A stretch of DNA of 64,000 bases from Gordionus sp. m RMFG-2023 (Eukaryota; Nematomorpha; Gordioida; Chordodea; Parachordodidae): contig NC_088775.1 in the NCBI RefSeq assembly GCF_954871325.1, positions 26,203,561 through 26,267,560 of the forward strand, read 5' to 3'. A model generated the notes under the pieces. The model was not told where the DNA came from, made no database searches, and saw only the letters and a program-made list of their open reading frames with translations. Made by a program: the position numbers and the translations under genes. The number at the start of each line of letters is the position of its first letter. Within the stretch, counting starts at the first letter, position 1. Below, in pieces: positions 9,417 through 20,316 of this stretch.

Positions 9417-11693
9417 TTATAATAATTTATTATTAATGTTTTGCTCAATTTTATGCATAGAGGACGAATATTTCAATAATAGTCTTTTTAAAAAAATTGT
9501 ATATTTATATTCTGAAAATTAAAAATTAGAGGACGAGTAATTCAATTTCATATTAATTAAATAATTGATATGGAATTCAAAATAATTACCTTCTAAGACC
9601 GTGAAAAATTTATTATAGGAATTTATCGATTTTTAGATATTTATAATTCATATATCATCGAAAAATGAGGATAATTTATGTTGATTTAATTCTTACCCTA
9701 AAGTTGTAAAAAATGGCTAAGCCTCAAACAGATTAGATATGCTGGCTCAGGAGTTGACATAAGTCACCTCAGGAGTTGACATTAGTCACCTCAGGAGTTG
9801 ACTCTACTTTAATTTTAAGCTGAAATGCATTTATTTGTTGTTTAACTCTAATTCGATAATGGATATTACAAATTAATGTATTGTATAGCCTAAAATTGCC
9901 TTCCCATCAAATTATTTTTACATTTATCCAAAATATCATTCTAGCGAGTAGTTCTAGCTGATCTTTGCTCACATATATCGATAGAAAGATCCTTCAGTGC
10001 ACTAAGAAGTAACCACATTACGAAATAAATTTGACAAATATACTTTAAACGATATTTTAATCATCAAACTTAATATAAATTTGTTAAACAACGTTATCTT
10101 TTTTGATATTCATTTTATTAATATTTGTGAATAATTTTATATTTGTCATAGAATGAATAAAATAATTTCAATGAAATTGTTATTACTTTTGATAGTTTTG
10201 AGGGAATAAATATTTTAAGTGATAAAATGAATTTCAAAAGTATAAACGTCATGTTTAATAGTTAATTAAGGCAGTAATTTTTATAAGAAACAATCAATTC
10301 CCACCTAAAGTTAGTTTAGTGGAATAAACTATGCCCACCATGCCCATTAAGGGACTAATAATTCCTAGTTATAGTTTAAAGAAATGTCGATTTGGGATAT
10401 TCTTACGAAAACAGAAATCGATTGAAGATTTCGACATCAGGAAAGATGGAGAGGATTTGATACCTTTGTCTAGATATTTTTTTGGAAAAATGTTTACCCC
10501 CAACCTGTCATGATTTAAACCACCAGAAGACATAGATTAATGATTAATTTGAAAACTCAAATAATCATGCTTCACTTAAAAATAAAAATATATAGTAAAA
10601 ATTGCTGAGCTATATATTATATTTTCTAAGAAATTCAATTTTGAGAAAATTAAAATTTTTACTTGGCAACTTTTGAGAATTCAGTAAAAATTACTTTAAG
10701 TAGTAATTCTGATTAATTAAGGGGAAAATAATATATGTTAAAGCTTTAACCTGTATTGTATGTATTACAACAACTATGCAATATATATTGGCTTACGCTT
10801 CATAATTACTGCTTGTCCTTGTGGCTAACTTCGTTTAAGGCTACTTTTTAATATTAGATTCATACAAAATTTTTCAAAATATAACTAATATTTTATATCT
10901 AAATTAAATAGACAGAAAAGATAAAAAAAATATATCTATAAGGATCGCAAAATCATATGATTAATATTCTGGAATTGGGGAAATCCCTTTTAATTTAGAT
11001 GTAATTGATTTTGAATCGCCATCAAAATCCGATAAAGACAGTTTAATGAGTAACGTTATAGTTTTTATTTTTATAATTGTTTTTGGTTAGTGATTGGCAA
11101 ATGATATTTATAAATATTAAGTACTCATCAATTAATCTTTTTAAAATGTTTAAGAGTGCCTTTTTTTAGTCACACTTTTTAGTTAACATTGTAAAGCGAA
11201 AATAATCAGTAATACGTATAGTTGTTAACATGTTTCTAAAAAGAATATTAATTTATGAAATATTTATTTCAAATTGCATAATATATTTGTTTATTAAGAT
11301 TAATTTTTATATAAATTAACCATTTATCAATAAAATATTCTAGTAACTGAAATTTTATTTAATTCTTCTTAATTTATATATGCCAAGGTTCAAAATAGAC
11401 CGGGGATAGTGTTATCACATTTCATTTTTAACTATTGTAAAGAAAAAAACTACTTAGTTATTCCACACCTAACCCCCATAAAAATAGATCTTATGCACAC
11501 CATAAACTTGAATATACAATATTTATTAAATATTATGATGACAATATATATATATATAATCTTAAATAAAGTAAGTATATGTATTATAATTTTGATCTTA
11601 AAAATACCCCTCCCCCTCCTTCCTTGATTTAATATTTTTTAAAAAAAAAAATTATCTCTTTCAATGAAAAAATTAACAATTCTATTTCTATTC
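9417..11693. other. Mostly non-coding interval with one candidate micro-exon
   Basis: This 2.3-kb stretch lies between two hAT-related insertions. It contains a 22-bp tandem repeat at 9746-9802 (CTCAGGAGTTGACATAAGTCAC, about 2.7 copies) and two copies of AGAGGACGA at 9460 and 9529. A 60-codon open frame at 10331-10513 has no family I recognise and poor coding character. A possible phase-1 exon lies at 10999-11049 (listed separately). Otherwise I see nothing. Confidence 0.5.
10999..11049 (+). CDS. Candidate 51-nt phase-1 micro-exon
   Basis: A good acceptor (CCCTTTTAATTTAG) precedes and a good donor (GTAACG) follows a 51-nt segment. Read in phase 1 it gives D-VIDFESPSKSDKDSLM with no stop, and both borders fall in phase 1, so the exon is symmetrical. 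This is the same design as the micro-exon chain at 18878-19501 (acidic, Asp at the splice junction). No partner exons were found nearby with confidence, so it could be chance. Confidence 0.3.
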
Positions 11694-11937
11694 ATTCTAC
11701 TTAGCGTTGTTAATTTGCTTGGTCGTAAAATATACGACCCAAATTTGTGCTAATACTTGCTATGAGCACGAACCCCGAGCACAGACCCGGGGTTTGTGCT
11801 CGGGGATTTTTTAATTATTATATAGTCCTGCTCCTGCAAAAGCAAGTTAGCTTCGGGATAAAAAAATTTATCTAGGGTCGTTTAATTATAATTCCATATA
11901 TTTTATAATTCCCCATTATTGGCCTTAATAAATTAGT

Positions 11938-12278
11938 CAGAGACCTGCTGGTCCGGCTCACCCCGACCTGAGTACACTGGCCCCTATTTTAATTTTTTTA
12001 AATTAACCCAGGCCGGGCCTGAAAATTTATTTTAAAAATAATCCGAGACCGTATATTTTAAAACCAAATATTTTAAATCGCCATTATTAGCTATATAAAT
12101 CTAATATAAGTATAATATTTTAAAAAAAAATCTGGTCCTGGTCTGAAAATATATTTTTTAAAATAGAGTCAGGCCTGAAAATTTATTTTAAAAAAGCTGA
12201 CGGGACGGGCCTTTTCGAAAAAAAATTTGAGAAAAAATCCAGGCCGGGCCGTGCAAATGGCACCTCTGCAGGTCTATG
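11938..12278. mobile_element. 341-bp hAT MITE nested in the 11702 element
   Basis: Ends are CAGAGACCTGC and GCAGGTCTATG (one mismatch), flanked by perfect 8-bp copies of AAATTAGT (11930-11937 and 12279-12286). The interior alternates GGCCGGGCC-type blocks with A/T tracts and ends in GTGCAAATGGCACCTCTG. It has no open frame. It belongs to the same family as 14484-20526 and 46740-47051, with the 6-kb copy at 14484 being the one that still carries transposase sequence. Confidence 0.92.
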
Positions 12279-13039
12279 AAATTAGTGCCGAAGTTTTTAA
12301 AAAGTAATGTTTCTGGCCAGCGGCCCAGAAGGCCTAATATCATATTACCTAGCTGTCATAAGTTTTTAAAACGTTTTTAATAAGCTTTGTAAAACAAAAA
12401 AATATTGCCTTTTTTCCTAATAATAAATTTCAGTATTGTAAACAAAACGATTGCCTAAATAATTTAAATATTGTTTATTTTCATTAAATAAAATCGCAAA
12501 AAAAAATTTTTTTGATAAAGTAAAAAAAAAATGAAGGATAAATAATTTTTTTTAAATTTTGAACTTTTTTCCCCCCATTTTTCTTATTATAATTTTATCT
12601 AACTTTTTATGAGCCATATTAAGCGAAAATAATAGGGGGGGGGGGGGGAGAAATTTGTTTATAAAAGAAAATATTTCTTTACATAATTACTAAAAAATAA
12701 ATACTTCCGATTTTTTATAAAATTATTATATGAATATTTCTAAATATAATATTTATGTAATGTGTTATTTGAATAAATATAAATATAATTATTTAAATGA
12801 AATTCGTTAAATCGATCACGATTTGGCCGACCCCTTTTCAACAGGGTTTCGAACCATTAAGTATAAAGGTTCGGTTCGTTACGGTTTTTAGTTTAAAATT
12901 TTATAAAGGTTTTTTCGGTTTTTTTTGAAAAAATTTAAATCGGTTCGGTTTATAATTAATTTATAACGGTTCTTTTCGGTTTGTTCCGGTTCTTATAAAT
13001 TTGATTTAAAAAAAATTTAATAAACCATATATATTAATA

Positions 13040-13307
13040 TTAGAGAAAAATCTTTAGAAAATGCTCTTTCTATGGATACCTGCGTAGCTGGAACTGTTAG
13101 CACAGTTATAGCTTACTTATAAAGTTCTGGCATACTATTCTTTACATTTTCCCAACAATTCAAAAGATTTGTATCTTTTTCTAAAATCTCTATATTATCA
13201 AATGACCGAATTATATATTCTCTTTCTATACATTTATTATAATTTTCTATGCCCTGCTGAGAACCGAAGCTAACTAGCTTTTGCAGGAGCAGGACTATAA
13301 TAATCAA
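13040..13307 (-). pseudogene. hAT transposase C-terminal fragment
   Basis: The minus strand reads ...EILEKDTNLLNCWENVKN then SMPELYK, a stop, and AITVLTVPATQVSIERAFS. The D-x-L-x-W-E/W block followed by L-x-V-P-A-T-x-V-x-x-E-R-A-F-S is the conserved hAT C-terminal region. A single stop separates the two halves, and the frame is lost soon after AFS. It sits inside the right part of the 11702-13439 element and probably represents that element's transposase or that of an older insert. Confidence 0.65.
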
Positions 13308-13439
13308 AAAATCCTAGGGTCTGAACCCCGAGCACAACCCCCGGTTTGTGCTCGGGGTTCGTGCTCAGAGTTGGTTTAGTCGATATTTTAGACCCAAACC
13401 CCGGGTGAGCACTACACAACCAACCAATTAACAACACTA

Positions 13440-14056
13440 ATTCTACTTTTGAATTCTTTTGCCGAAAAAAATTTAAGTTTTATTTTATTTAATATTAATA
13501 ACTTCCGTTTTTTACTTATTTTTTGTTTTTTCAGTAATAGCATAACTACCAATTCTATTCCCTTCCTTTTTTTATAGTAAAATAAAATAAAAAAAATAAT
13601 AAATAAAAAAAAAATATTATTTTTTAGCTAACTCTATGAATATGGATTTTTTTTTATAAAAATTAGGAGGTAATTATTAGTTCTTCTTTGTCTTTCTTTC
13701 CTTTTCTTTTTCTAAATTTAAATTCAATCTGGGTAAAAATATAATAATTATTTTAGACAGAAACATTTTTATAAAAGAATTACAAAATTAAATATAAACC
13801 ATCATCTCCCTCCCTCCCTCTTTTCTTTACTTTAGTAATAAATAATTATATATTTATTGTTTTTTATAAATAATAGTAATAAAAAAAGTATTTAAAAGTG
13901 AGAAAATTTATAAAAAATTCAATTTGATAAAAAAAATTTATTTTGATAAAAAAATTACTTCCTCTATATATTTTAACCTAATTTTCTACACTCTACTGGA
14001 CGATTATTCTATTTAATTTTCCTATACGTAAGTTTTGATACCTTATTTTCTTCTAG
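13440..14056. other. Low-complexity A/T-rich DNA
   Basis: Poly-A/T and pyrimidine tracts such as TCTTTCTTTCCTTTTC and CTCCCTCCCTC. The interval ends exactly where the broken foldback unit resumes (TCTTTCGCGAC at 14057). No gene or clear element end was seen. Confidence 0.6.
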
Positions 14057-14483
14057 TCTTTCGCGACAAAAATTTATTTTGTGAACCGGAAGCGTAAAAA
14101 AATACATCTAAGCGGTTTTGGATAGAGAATTAAATTCTGAGTTCAAAAATATATTCAAAATTACGTTTAAGATGTTAGCCTTTCCCCTCTTAAATGCTTT
14201 CTCAAATTAAAAATACCTTAAAAAATTTATGTTTCTCATTAACTTCTTTATAAAGTAATTACAATATATTTATACTTACTTAATATATAAAATCATAAAC
14301 AAATATTAATTTAATTAATAATATTAATTTTTAAATTAATATAATAAAATTAATTTTTAAAAACCGCAAATTATTTCAAAGAATTATTAAAAAAATTGAA
14401 AAGATCTTTAAATTTCCATATTTTTAATATATTATAATGTAATGTTATTATAATATTTTTTCTCTAAAAAAAGCAATAAATCT
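14057..14483. repeat. Continuation of the first foldback hairpin
   Basis: The unit interrupted at 8052 resumes with CTTTCGCGAC, passes through GAACCGGAAGCG and GCGGTTTTGGATAGAG, and then through the AT-rich module in reverse orientation (CATATTTTTAATATATTATAAT). It stops at GCAATAAAT where the 14484 hAT begins. The same sequence continues on the other side at 20527 (AAATATTTCATTAAAC), so the two halves were once contiguous. Confidence 0.8.
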
Positions 14484-15159
14484 CAGAGACCTGCAGGCCC
14501 GGCCCTAAACCCGGCCCGGCTCGGGCAGGGCCGGGCCATATTTTAAATTTTTTAAATATACCCAGGCCGGGCCGGGCCTAAAAAATTTTTTTAAACATAT
14601 CCGGGCCGGGCCTAAAAAATTTTTTTTTAAATATATCCGGGTTGGGCCGGGCTTAAGATTGTTAAACCTGGGCCGGGCCTTAATATTTTTTATAAAAATT
14701 TTTACATTATGAGTTAATGGTTATAAGATTATATTATATTATAGTTATGATTAATATAATATTGGGTGATGGTTAACACTACCTAACAACCCACAGATCG
14801 ATCTAATTATTAATTTCCTGCAAATTTATTCAAAGTATTAATATATTTTTTTATAATTCATATCTAAATTTTTACAACATATTTTACCAAAACAATCAAA
14901 TAAAGGAATATCTTAAATAAGCCCCAATATTCAAGTATTATTAATATATTTTTTTATAATTCATATCTAAATTTTTAGAATATATTTTACCAAAACAATC
15001 AAATAAAGGATTATCACTTCTTAAAGTTTGTAATTGATTTTACTTAATATAAAGCATTTTTTAATTGAAAAATTTGTTTTACACAAGTATCATTTTATTT
15101 CGCTTTTTCTCTGTCCCAAATTCAAGCAATTACTTATGTAGTCAGGGACAGATCGCAAA

Positions 15160-15553
15160 ATGACGGAAAACTATATAAAAGATTATATTAAATTACAAGA
15201 GGCTCAGGAAGTAAATGAAATACCATCGACCAGTCAAATTACGACTGTTGTTAAACAAACTGAATCGTTTTATGATAAATGGGGCTATGGTAATTCTGGT
15301 AATATGTCAATACCCGATGATGAATATTATAATTACATAAATAATAGATAAAACATTTAAGGTGGATAATTTGTTAGAGTGGTGGGCGGCTCATCAAAGC
15401 GAATTTCCAATTTTAGCAAAATTGGCAATTCCTGCTTTAAGTGCAAGCTGTGAGCGGAATTTTTCCACTACTGGGAGAATTCTTGAAGAAAGAAGAAGTA
15501 ATCTTCAACCTGAAAAGGTAGATATGCTTCTCTTTCTTCATGATAATTTGTGA
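15160..15553 (+). pseudogene. hAT transposase, C-terminal third
   Basis: Two adjacent open frames give MTENYIKDYIKLQEAQEVNE onward (15160-15351) and NLLEWWAAHQSEFPILAKLA then IPALSASCERNFSTTGRILE (15362-15553). The second is a complete hAT dimerisation domain: L-x-W-W, F-P-I-L-A-K-L-A, S-A-x-C-E-R-N-F-S, R-R-S-N-L-x-P-E-K-V-D-M-L-L-F-L. The two pieces are in different frames with a stop between them. The N-terminal and catalytic parts are absent. It is the best-preserved coding part of the 14484 element. Confidence 0.75.
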
Positions 15554-16063
15554 ATTTTTAATATCTTTCTTGAGTATAGGGTTTCGTCAATCATGCTGGT
15601 TTGTTACTTTGCAAACTGTCAAATATTTATTGCATTTATTATATTTACCTTGAGTCATGAAAGTTTTTAATCCAACATTTTTCATTATTTATTTTTACAA
15701 TATTATATAATACAATTATCTTCTTTTGTTAAAAATTTATATTATAAAATAAATTATATTAATATTGTGCAATTAGATTATATTTTCAAAATACTTTCTC
15801 TTTCTTCATGATAATTTGTGAATTTTTAATATCTTTCTTGAGTATAGGGTTTCGTCAATCATGCTGGTTTGTTACTTTGCAAACTGTCAAATATTTATTG
15901 CATTTATTATATTTACCTTGAGTCATGAAAGTTTTTAATCCAACATTTTTCATTATTTATTTTTACAATATTATATAATACAATTATCTTCTTTTGTTAA
16001 AAATTTATATTATAAAATAAATTATATTAATATTGTGCAATTAGATTATATTTTCAAAATACT
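15528..16063. repeat. 268-bp tandem duplication, nearly perfect
   Basis: The segment beginning CTTTCTTCATGATAATTTGTG at 15532 recurs at 15800 with essentially no differences over 260 bp, including the last codons of the transposase fragment. The near identity shows that the duplication is much younger than the decay of the element around it. Confidence 0.9.
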
Positions 16064-16782
16064 ATTTATTATACATGCATTTTTTTAAATAGCGATTTAT
16101 TTTTATTTTATAAATTAAATAGTAAATTAAATACAATATATTATATTCTCAAAATATTTTCCATTTTTATAAATTAAATATTAGTTTTATTTTTTTTAAA
16201 TGTAATATAAAATATAGTATATGACAAATATTATTACCATTTTTATGAATATTAGTTTTATTTTTATAAATGCAATATAAAATATAGTATATGCTCAAAA
16301 TATCCATTTTTATAATTAACAGTTTTATAATTTTTATAAATTCAATATAATATTCTCAAAATATTAGCTTTTTACATGCATTTTAAATAATAAGCGATAA
16401 TACTCGCTGAAAAATATGGTAAAATACCTCATAGGTGAATTTTTGTATATACCATGTCGAATATATTTTTAAAAAATTCCGAGCCGGTGTAACGTTTTAA
16501 AAATACTCCATTTTTTTATATACTCCTTTAAGCTTATTTGTGGAGTATTTTCAGATCATATTGTTCGATTATAATGTATTTACATATCAGAGTATATTTA
16601 GATCAATGTAATTTTTATAATGATATTTTTTTGAAAAAGTGCTCATGTCAATCAAGAAACATTATTCTGGAGCTGATGATGCTGAGACGATTTTTTGAAT
16701 TTCCAGTCAAATTTTTTAGGTCGCAAAGGATATTTGCCCCGTTGGCGCCTTTTTTAAACTCCATTTTAAAAAATAAATACAG

Positions 16783-17277
16783 GTTCATATTCATATATTT
16801 TACATTATAAATTTTATTTTATTATAGAAAATAAAATAAGCTACAAATTTATCATTGATTCAAGAAGCTAAAGATTTATTATTGATTCAAGAAGCTAAAG
16901 ATTTAAAAATACAGGTTCATATTAATATATTTTACATTATAAATTTTATTTTATTTTAGAAAATAAAAAAGCTAAAGATTTATCATTGATTCAAGAAGCT
17001 AAAGATTTAAAAACAGGTTCATATTAATATATTTTACATTATAAATTTTATTTTATTTTAGAAAATAAAAGAAGCTAAAGATTTATCATTGATTCAAGAA
17101 GCTAAAGATTTAAAAACAGGTTCATATTAATATATTTTACATTATAAATTTTATTTTATTTTAGAAAATAAAAGAAGGCTAAAGATTTATCATTGATTCA
17201 AGAAGCTAAAGATTTATTATTGATTCAAGAAGCTAAAGATTTATCATTGATTCAAGAAGCTAAAGATTTAAAAACAG
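16783..17277 (+). repeat. Tandem repeat of exon-plus-intron units in the MULE leader
   Basis: Four blocks lie at 16828-16914, 16960-17016, 17062-17119 and 17165-17277. Each is preceded by TTTTATTTTATTTTAG-type acceptor sequence and followed by ACAG|GTTCATATT, a donor-like site. The spacers are about 45 nt and nearly identical. The blocks consist of a 27-bp unit, GATTTATCATTGATTCAAG plus AAGCTAAA, present one to three times and reading EAKDLSLIQ in one frame. The block lengths (87, 57, 58, 113) are not all multiples of three, so they probably do not encode a repeat protein today. They lie just upstream of the transposase ATG at 17327. Confidence 0.7.
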
Positions 17278-17326
17278 GTTCATATTAATATATTTTACAC
17301 TATAGTTTTATATATTTATTTTAATT

Positions 17327-18207
17327 ATGTCATTATATCTTAATGCTAAATTTAATTCTATACATGAATTAAACGATGCCATATCTATATATGAAAAAGA
17401 ATTTTTTTTAACATAGTTATTAATAAATCAGACTTATTAAAGGAACCTTATAGCAAAGCATTTATAGCTCAATATAAATATAATCGAGTTTATTATATAT
17501 GTAAATATGGACTGAAAAAAAATAAGTCTAGAGGTATACGATCCTCATCTAGTCTTCGCAAGGAATGTATTTTTATGTTCACAGTCTTTCTTCAGTGTGA
17601 TAAACTAAATGTGTATTCTTTAGATATTGTCACATTTGTAAAAGATCTTAAAAACCATGATCTAGGTTAGACATATTTATTTGATTTTAACTAACATGAT
17701 TTATATAATCAAGATTAAAAACTATATGAGATGCTCCCTAAACAAAGAAGGCTTTCTCCAATAAAAAAACAAATTGTGGAGCAAGCTATCACTTTTAAAG
17801 CTAATAAGGTGAAAATACAAGAATATGTTCTTAATTCAGGTCAGATGATGACTCTGAGAGATATTCATAATATTTCAGCCAAATTAAACAAGCCATCTGA
17901 TAATGTATTACTTGATGTAATAAATCAACTCAGGGAAGATAATGGAGCTGTGGTGGAAATCCTAGAAAATGATAGTGAATTGTTGGGCATTTACTTTCAA
18001 GATGCTAGCATGCTCCATTATCTTAAATATTATCCTGAGGTGATATTCATTGATGCTACCTACAAATTAAACAATCTAGATATGCCACTGTTTATTCTAC
18101 TTGTAATAGATAGTCATGGACAATCTCAAATTGTCGCTTTATGGCTTGTAAAGGCGGAATCATATTTTTGTGTTAAAAATATGTGCATGATGCTTGGTAC
18201 CAGATGA
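17327..18207 (+). pseudogene. MULE transposase (ZSWIM/FAR1-like), decayed
   Basis: From ATG at 17327: MSLYLNAKFNSIHELNDAIS, then YEKEF, a stop, and LLINKSDLLKEPYSKAFIA with YNRVYYICKYGLKKNKSRGI. This is the DNA-binding N-terminus. A likely intron (after HDLG, near 17667; acceptor near 17715) leads into LYEMLPKQRRLSPIKKQIVE. The catalytic part follows: SGQMMTLRDIHNISAKL, then PEVIFIDATYKLNNLDMPLF with the first Asp of the DDE triad in F-I-D-A-T. After VALWLVKAES the frame is lost at 18207, so the second Asp and the Glu are missing. Family members cut and paste Mutator-like DNA. Confidence 0.7.
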
Positions 18208-18370
18208 AAAAATCGTCTGCAGGAAAATGGCTGATGTTAAATAGTTTTATATATTTTCTTCAAGATACATTTAAAATATTTGCCTTTAAAATGCCATCTC
18301 CTAGAAATAATGGAATGCCATATCTTTATTTGAATGGAAAACAGGCCTATTTAATCTTTTATATTTTATA

Positions 18371-18690
18371 GATATCAATAAAAATCACTTTATCATCATT
18401 GGAGGAGACCTTAACATGAAATTATGTAATGAAATCACTAATTCTCTTATTGGTTTTGCTACTTTAAATAATCAACTTTTTATAAACAAAGAAACAATAA
18501 ATATCACACATACTTCAAACCCTCAAACAAATATACTCCTATAATCCTTAAAAAATATAATATCTCTAATCTTAATTTACCAACCCCAGCAAATAATTTT
18601 CTACATAATTTGGATCAAATCAACAATAATGACTCATGGTTAAACATTTCGAACTCAATTATCAAAACAGCAAATACCCATCTTAATATT
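18371..18690 (+). pseudogene. Non-LTR retrotransposon AP-endonuclease fragment
   Basis: Translation gives DINKNHFIIIGGDLNMKLCN, then ITHTSNPQTNILL and a stop at 18542. It continues in another frame as LNLPTPANNFLHNLDQINNN and DSWLNISNSIIKTANTHL. I-I-I-G-G-D-L-N is the metal-binding motif of the endonuclease that nicks target DNA in LINEs. The later part matches the linker between endonuclease and reverse transcriptase. It has no 3' end or target duplication that I can see. It lies in the middle of the MULE, so it either inserted there or was captured. Confidence 0.6.
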
Positions 18691-18877
18691 AATTATCAAT
18701 ATCTATACATAATGTACATAAATACAAATGTGTTATTTTAATTATTTCTGCTAGCAATATAATTATACATGAATGGGTTTAAATTTAATCGTCAATATGT
18801 GTCATTAAATCATCACAACACAAATTCTCATTAAATATTTTATTTGTTATTTTTTATTTTTCAATATTATTTTTTAG

Positions 18878-19501
18878 ATGTTACAAGAAAAGGTATAGTT
18901 TTAAAAAAAATTAATTATATATTTATCAAGATGACACAATTAAATCAGGACAGAAAAAATGTTAATACTTTTAAAAATTTATTAAATAACTTTAAACAGT
19001 TCCTAGGTCAAGTGAAAAGTTTCATTCTAGTACCATAAAAGGTATACAATGGATTTTATTATTAAATAATATTCCTTTTTTTAGATGATGATGAAAATTT
19101 TCAAGAACCAGTTATTAAAAATCTAAAGCTTAATGCGGAAGAAAATCATATGAAGGGTAATATTTTCATATATTTAATATTAAATCTTTTTTGAAAATAT
19201 CTAGTTATGAATATGAATATACTAAATTTGATAGTTGGAGAGGATTATAATTGTATAAACAAAAAAGGTATAATAAAAAATATCTAATATACATATTTTT
19301 TTAGATGATGGAGTTAAGACACCAGAAAAAGCATCAAAAATGCTAGAGCCTGATGACATTCGACCTTTTGGTAACATTTTTAAGATTTGATAAAATCAAT
19401 TTTTTAATTTAATAGGTGCCCCGCCGGAGAGGACGGGCATGGCTCAAAATGCCGTTTATGGTACAGAGGTGGAGATAGTTGCAATGACAACTATGCTCTA
19501 G
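18878..19501 (+). CDS. Chain of six short exons in phase 1 (micro-exon design)
   Basis: Candidate exons are 18878-18892, 18931-18960, 19000-19041, 19085-19156, 19305-19370 and 19416-19501 (stop TAG at 19499). The internal ones are 15, 30, 42, 72 and 66 nt, all multiples of three, and every junction is in phase 1. The spliced reading stays open: DVTRKG, DDTIKSGQKK, PRSSEKFHSSTIKG, DDDENFQEPVIKNLKL..., DDGVKTPEKASKMLEPDDIR, then APPERTGMAQNAVYGTEVEI to the stop. Most exons open with Asp at the junction. Introns are 38, 39, 43, 148 and 45 nt with GT..AG borders. I recognise no domain; the 5' exons are not identified. It may be the MULE's own 3' exons or a captured gene piece. The 38-39-nt introns are short enough to be doubtful. 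Confidence 0.45.
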
Positions 19502-19892
19502 ACAAATATTTTAATACATACTATTTATAAATGGGCATACTATATGCCCATTAAAAAATTAAGTAATATTAAAAAATTTAATGTAAATATTTATTTAATA
19601 AATCATAGCGAACATATTGATCGCATAATTAATTTTAATTAATATTTATATCGCATATAGCATATATTATTTATATCGCATATATTATTAATTGATTTTT
19701 TTATCTTTATATTTACAAATTAAATAAAGGATTTTAATAAATTATTCTGAAAATTGTTTCTAACTTTGAGCAGTAACGTGATAATAGATAGTGCAAGATT
19801 TATATGTTAATTTTTGATATTTTCGAATTAAACCTTAAATAAATATATAAATTTTTAACACTTAATATTAAATCTAATAATTTCTAAAGAGA

Positions 19893-20316
19893 ATAAGGCA
19901 AAATTGCCTTAAATATCATAGGACATAGAAAAAATAATATTTATTATTCATACGTCAGTTATAAATGCCAATTCACTAAATTTATTATATTTATATGTCA
20001 GTCATAAACGTCAATATCACTAAAAATGTAATATTTAATATATGCACGTCAGTCATAAACGTCAATATCACTAAATATAGGAGTATATAAAAAAATGGCG
20101 TATTTTTAATTGCCTTAAATATCATGGGTAATATTTATTATTCATACGTTAGTTATAAATGCCAATTGACTAAATTTATTATATTTATATGTCAGTCATA
20201 AATGTCAATATCACTAAAAATGTAATATTTAATATATGCACGTCAGTCATAAACGTCAATATCACTAAATATTGGAGTATATAAAAAAATGGAGTATTTT
20301 TAAAACATTACAGGGC
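19893..20316. repeat. About 205-bp tandem duplication at the MULE 3' end
   Basis: A block from TTGCCTTAAATATCAT through ATATGTCAGTCATAAACGTC to GGAGTATATAAAAAAATGG occurs twice (from 19904 and from 20109). Within each copy CAGTCATAAACGTCAATATC recurs. The duplication includes part of the terminal inverted repeat, so the MULE carries two copies of its right end in tandem. Confidence 0.8.

Larger units (their letters stand above)
11702..13439 (-). mobile_element. hAT element with about 180-bp inverted repeats and perfect target duplication
   Basis: Left end TAGCGTTGTTAATTTGCTTG; right end, reversed, TAGTGTTGTTAATTGGTTGG. The identical 8 bp ATTCTACT flank both sides (11694-11701, 13440-13447). 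The inverted repeats extend about 180 bp and include GAGCACGAACCCCGAGCACA and CCTGCTCCTGCAAAAGC. A smaller hAT is nested at 11938-12278. The minus strand near the right end preserves the C-terminal part of a transposase. Another hAT-type end, CAGGGTTTCGAACC, and a scrap of the GGCCGACCCC family lie at 12813-12855, so the interior is itself composite. Confidence 0.9.

Noticed and set aside
8032-9448. Long open frames on both strands (up to 449 codons)
   Set aside because: They are produced by a stop-free 12-bp tandem repeat; there is no start context, domain, intron or frame maintenance.
16538-16810. 90-codon frame at the MULE left end
   Set aside because: It has no recognised domain; composition is as expected for AT-rich DNA and it overlaps a probable leader exon.
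17731-18207. Considered a host ZSWIM gene
   Set aside because: It lies between MULE inverted repeats, lacks the rest of the catalytic domain and has broken frames, so a transposase relic is simpler.
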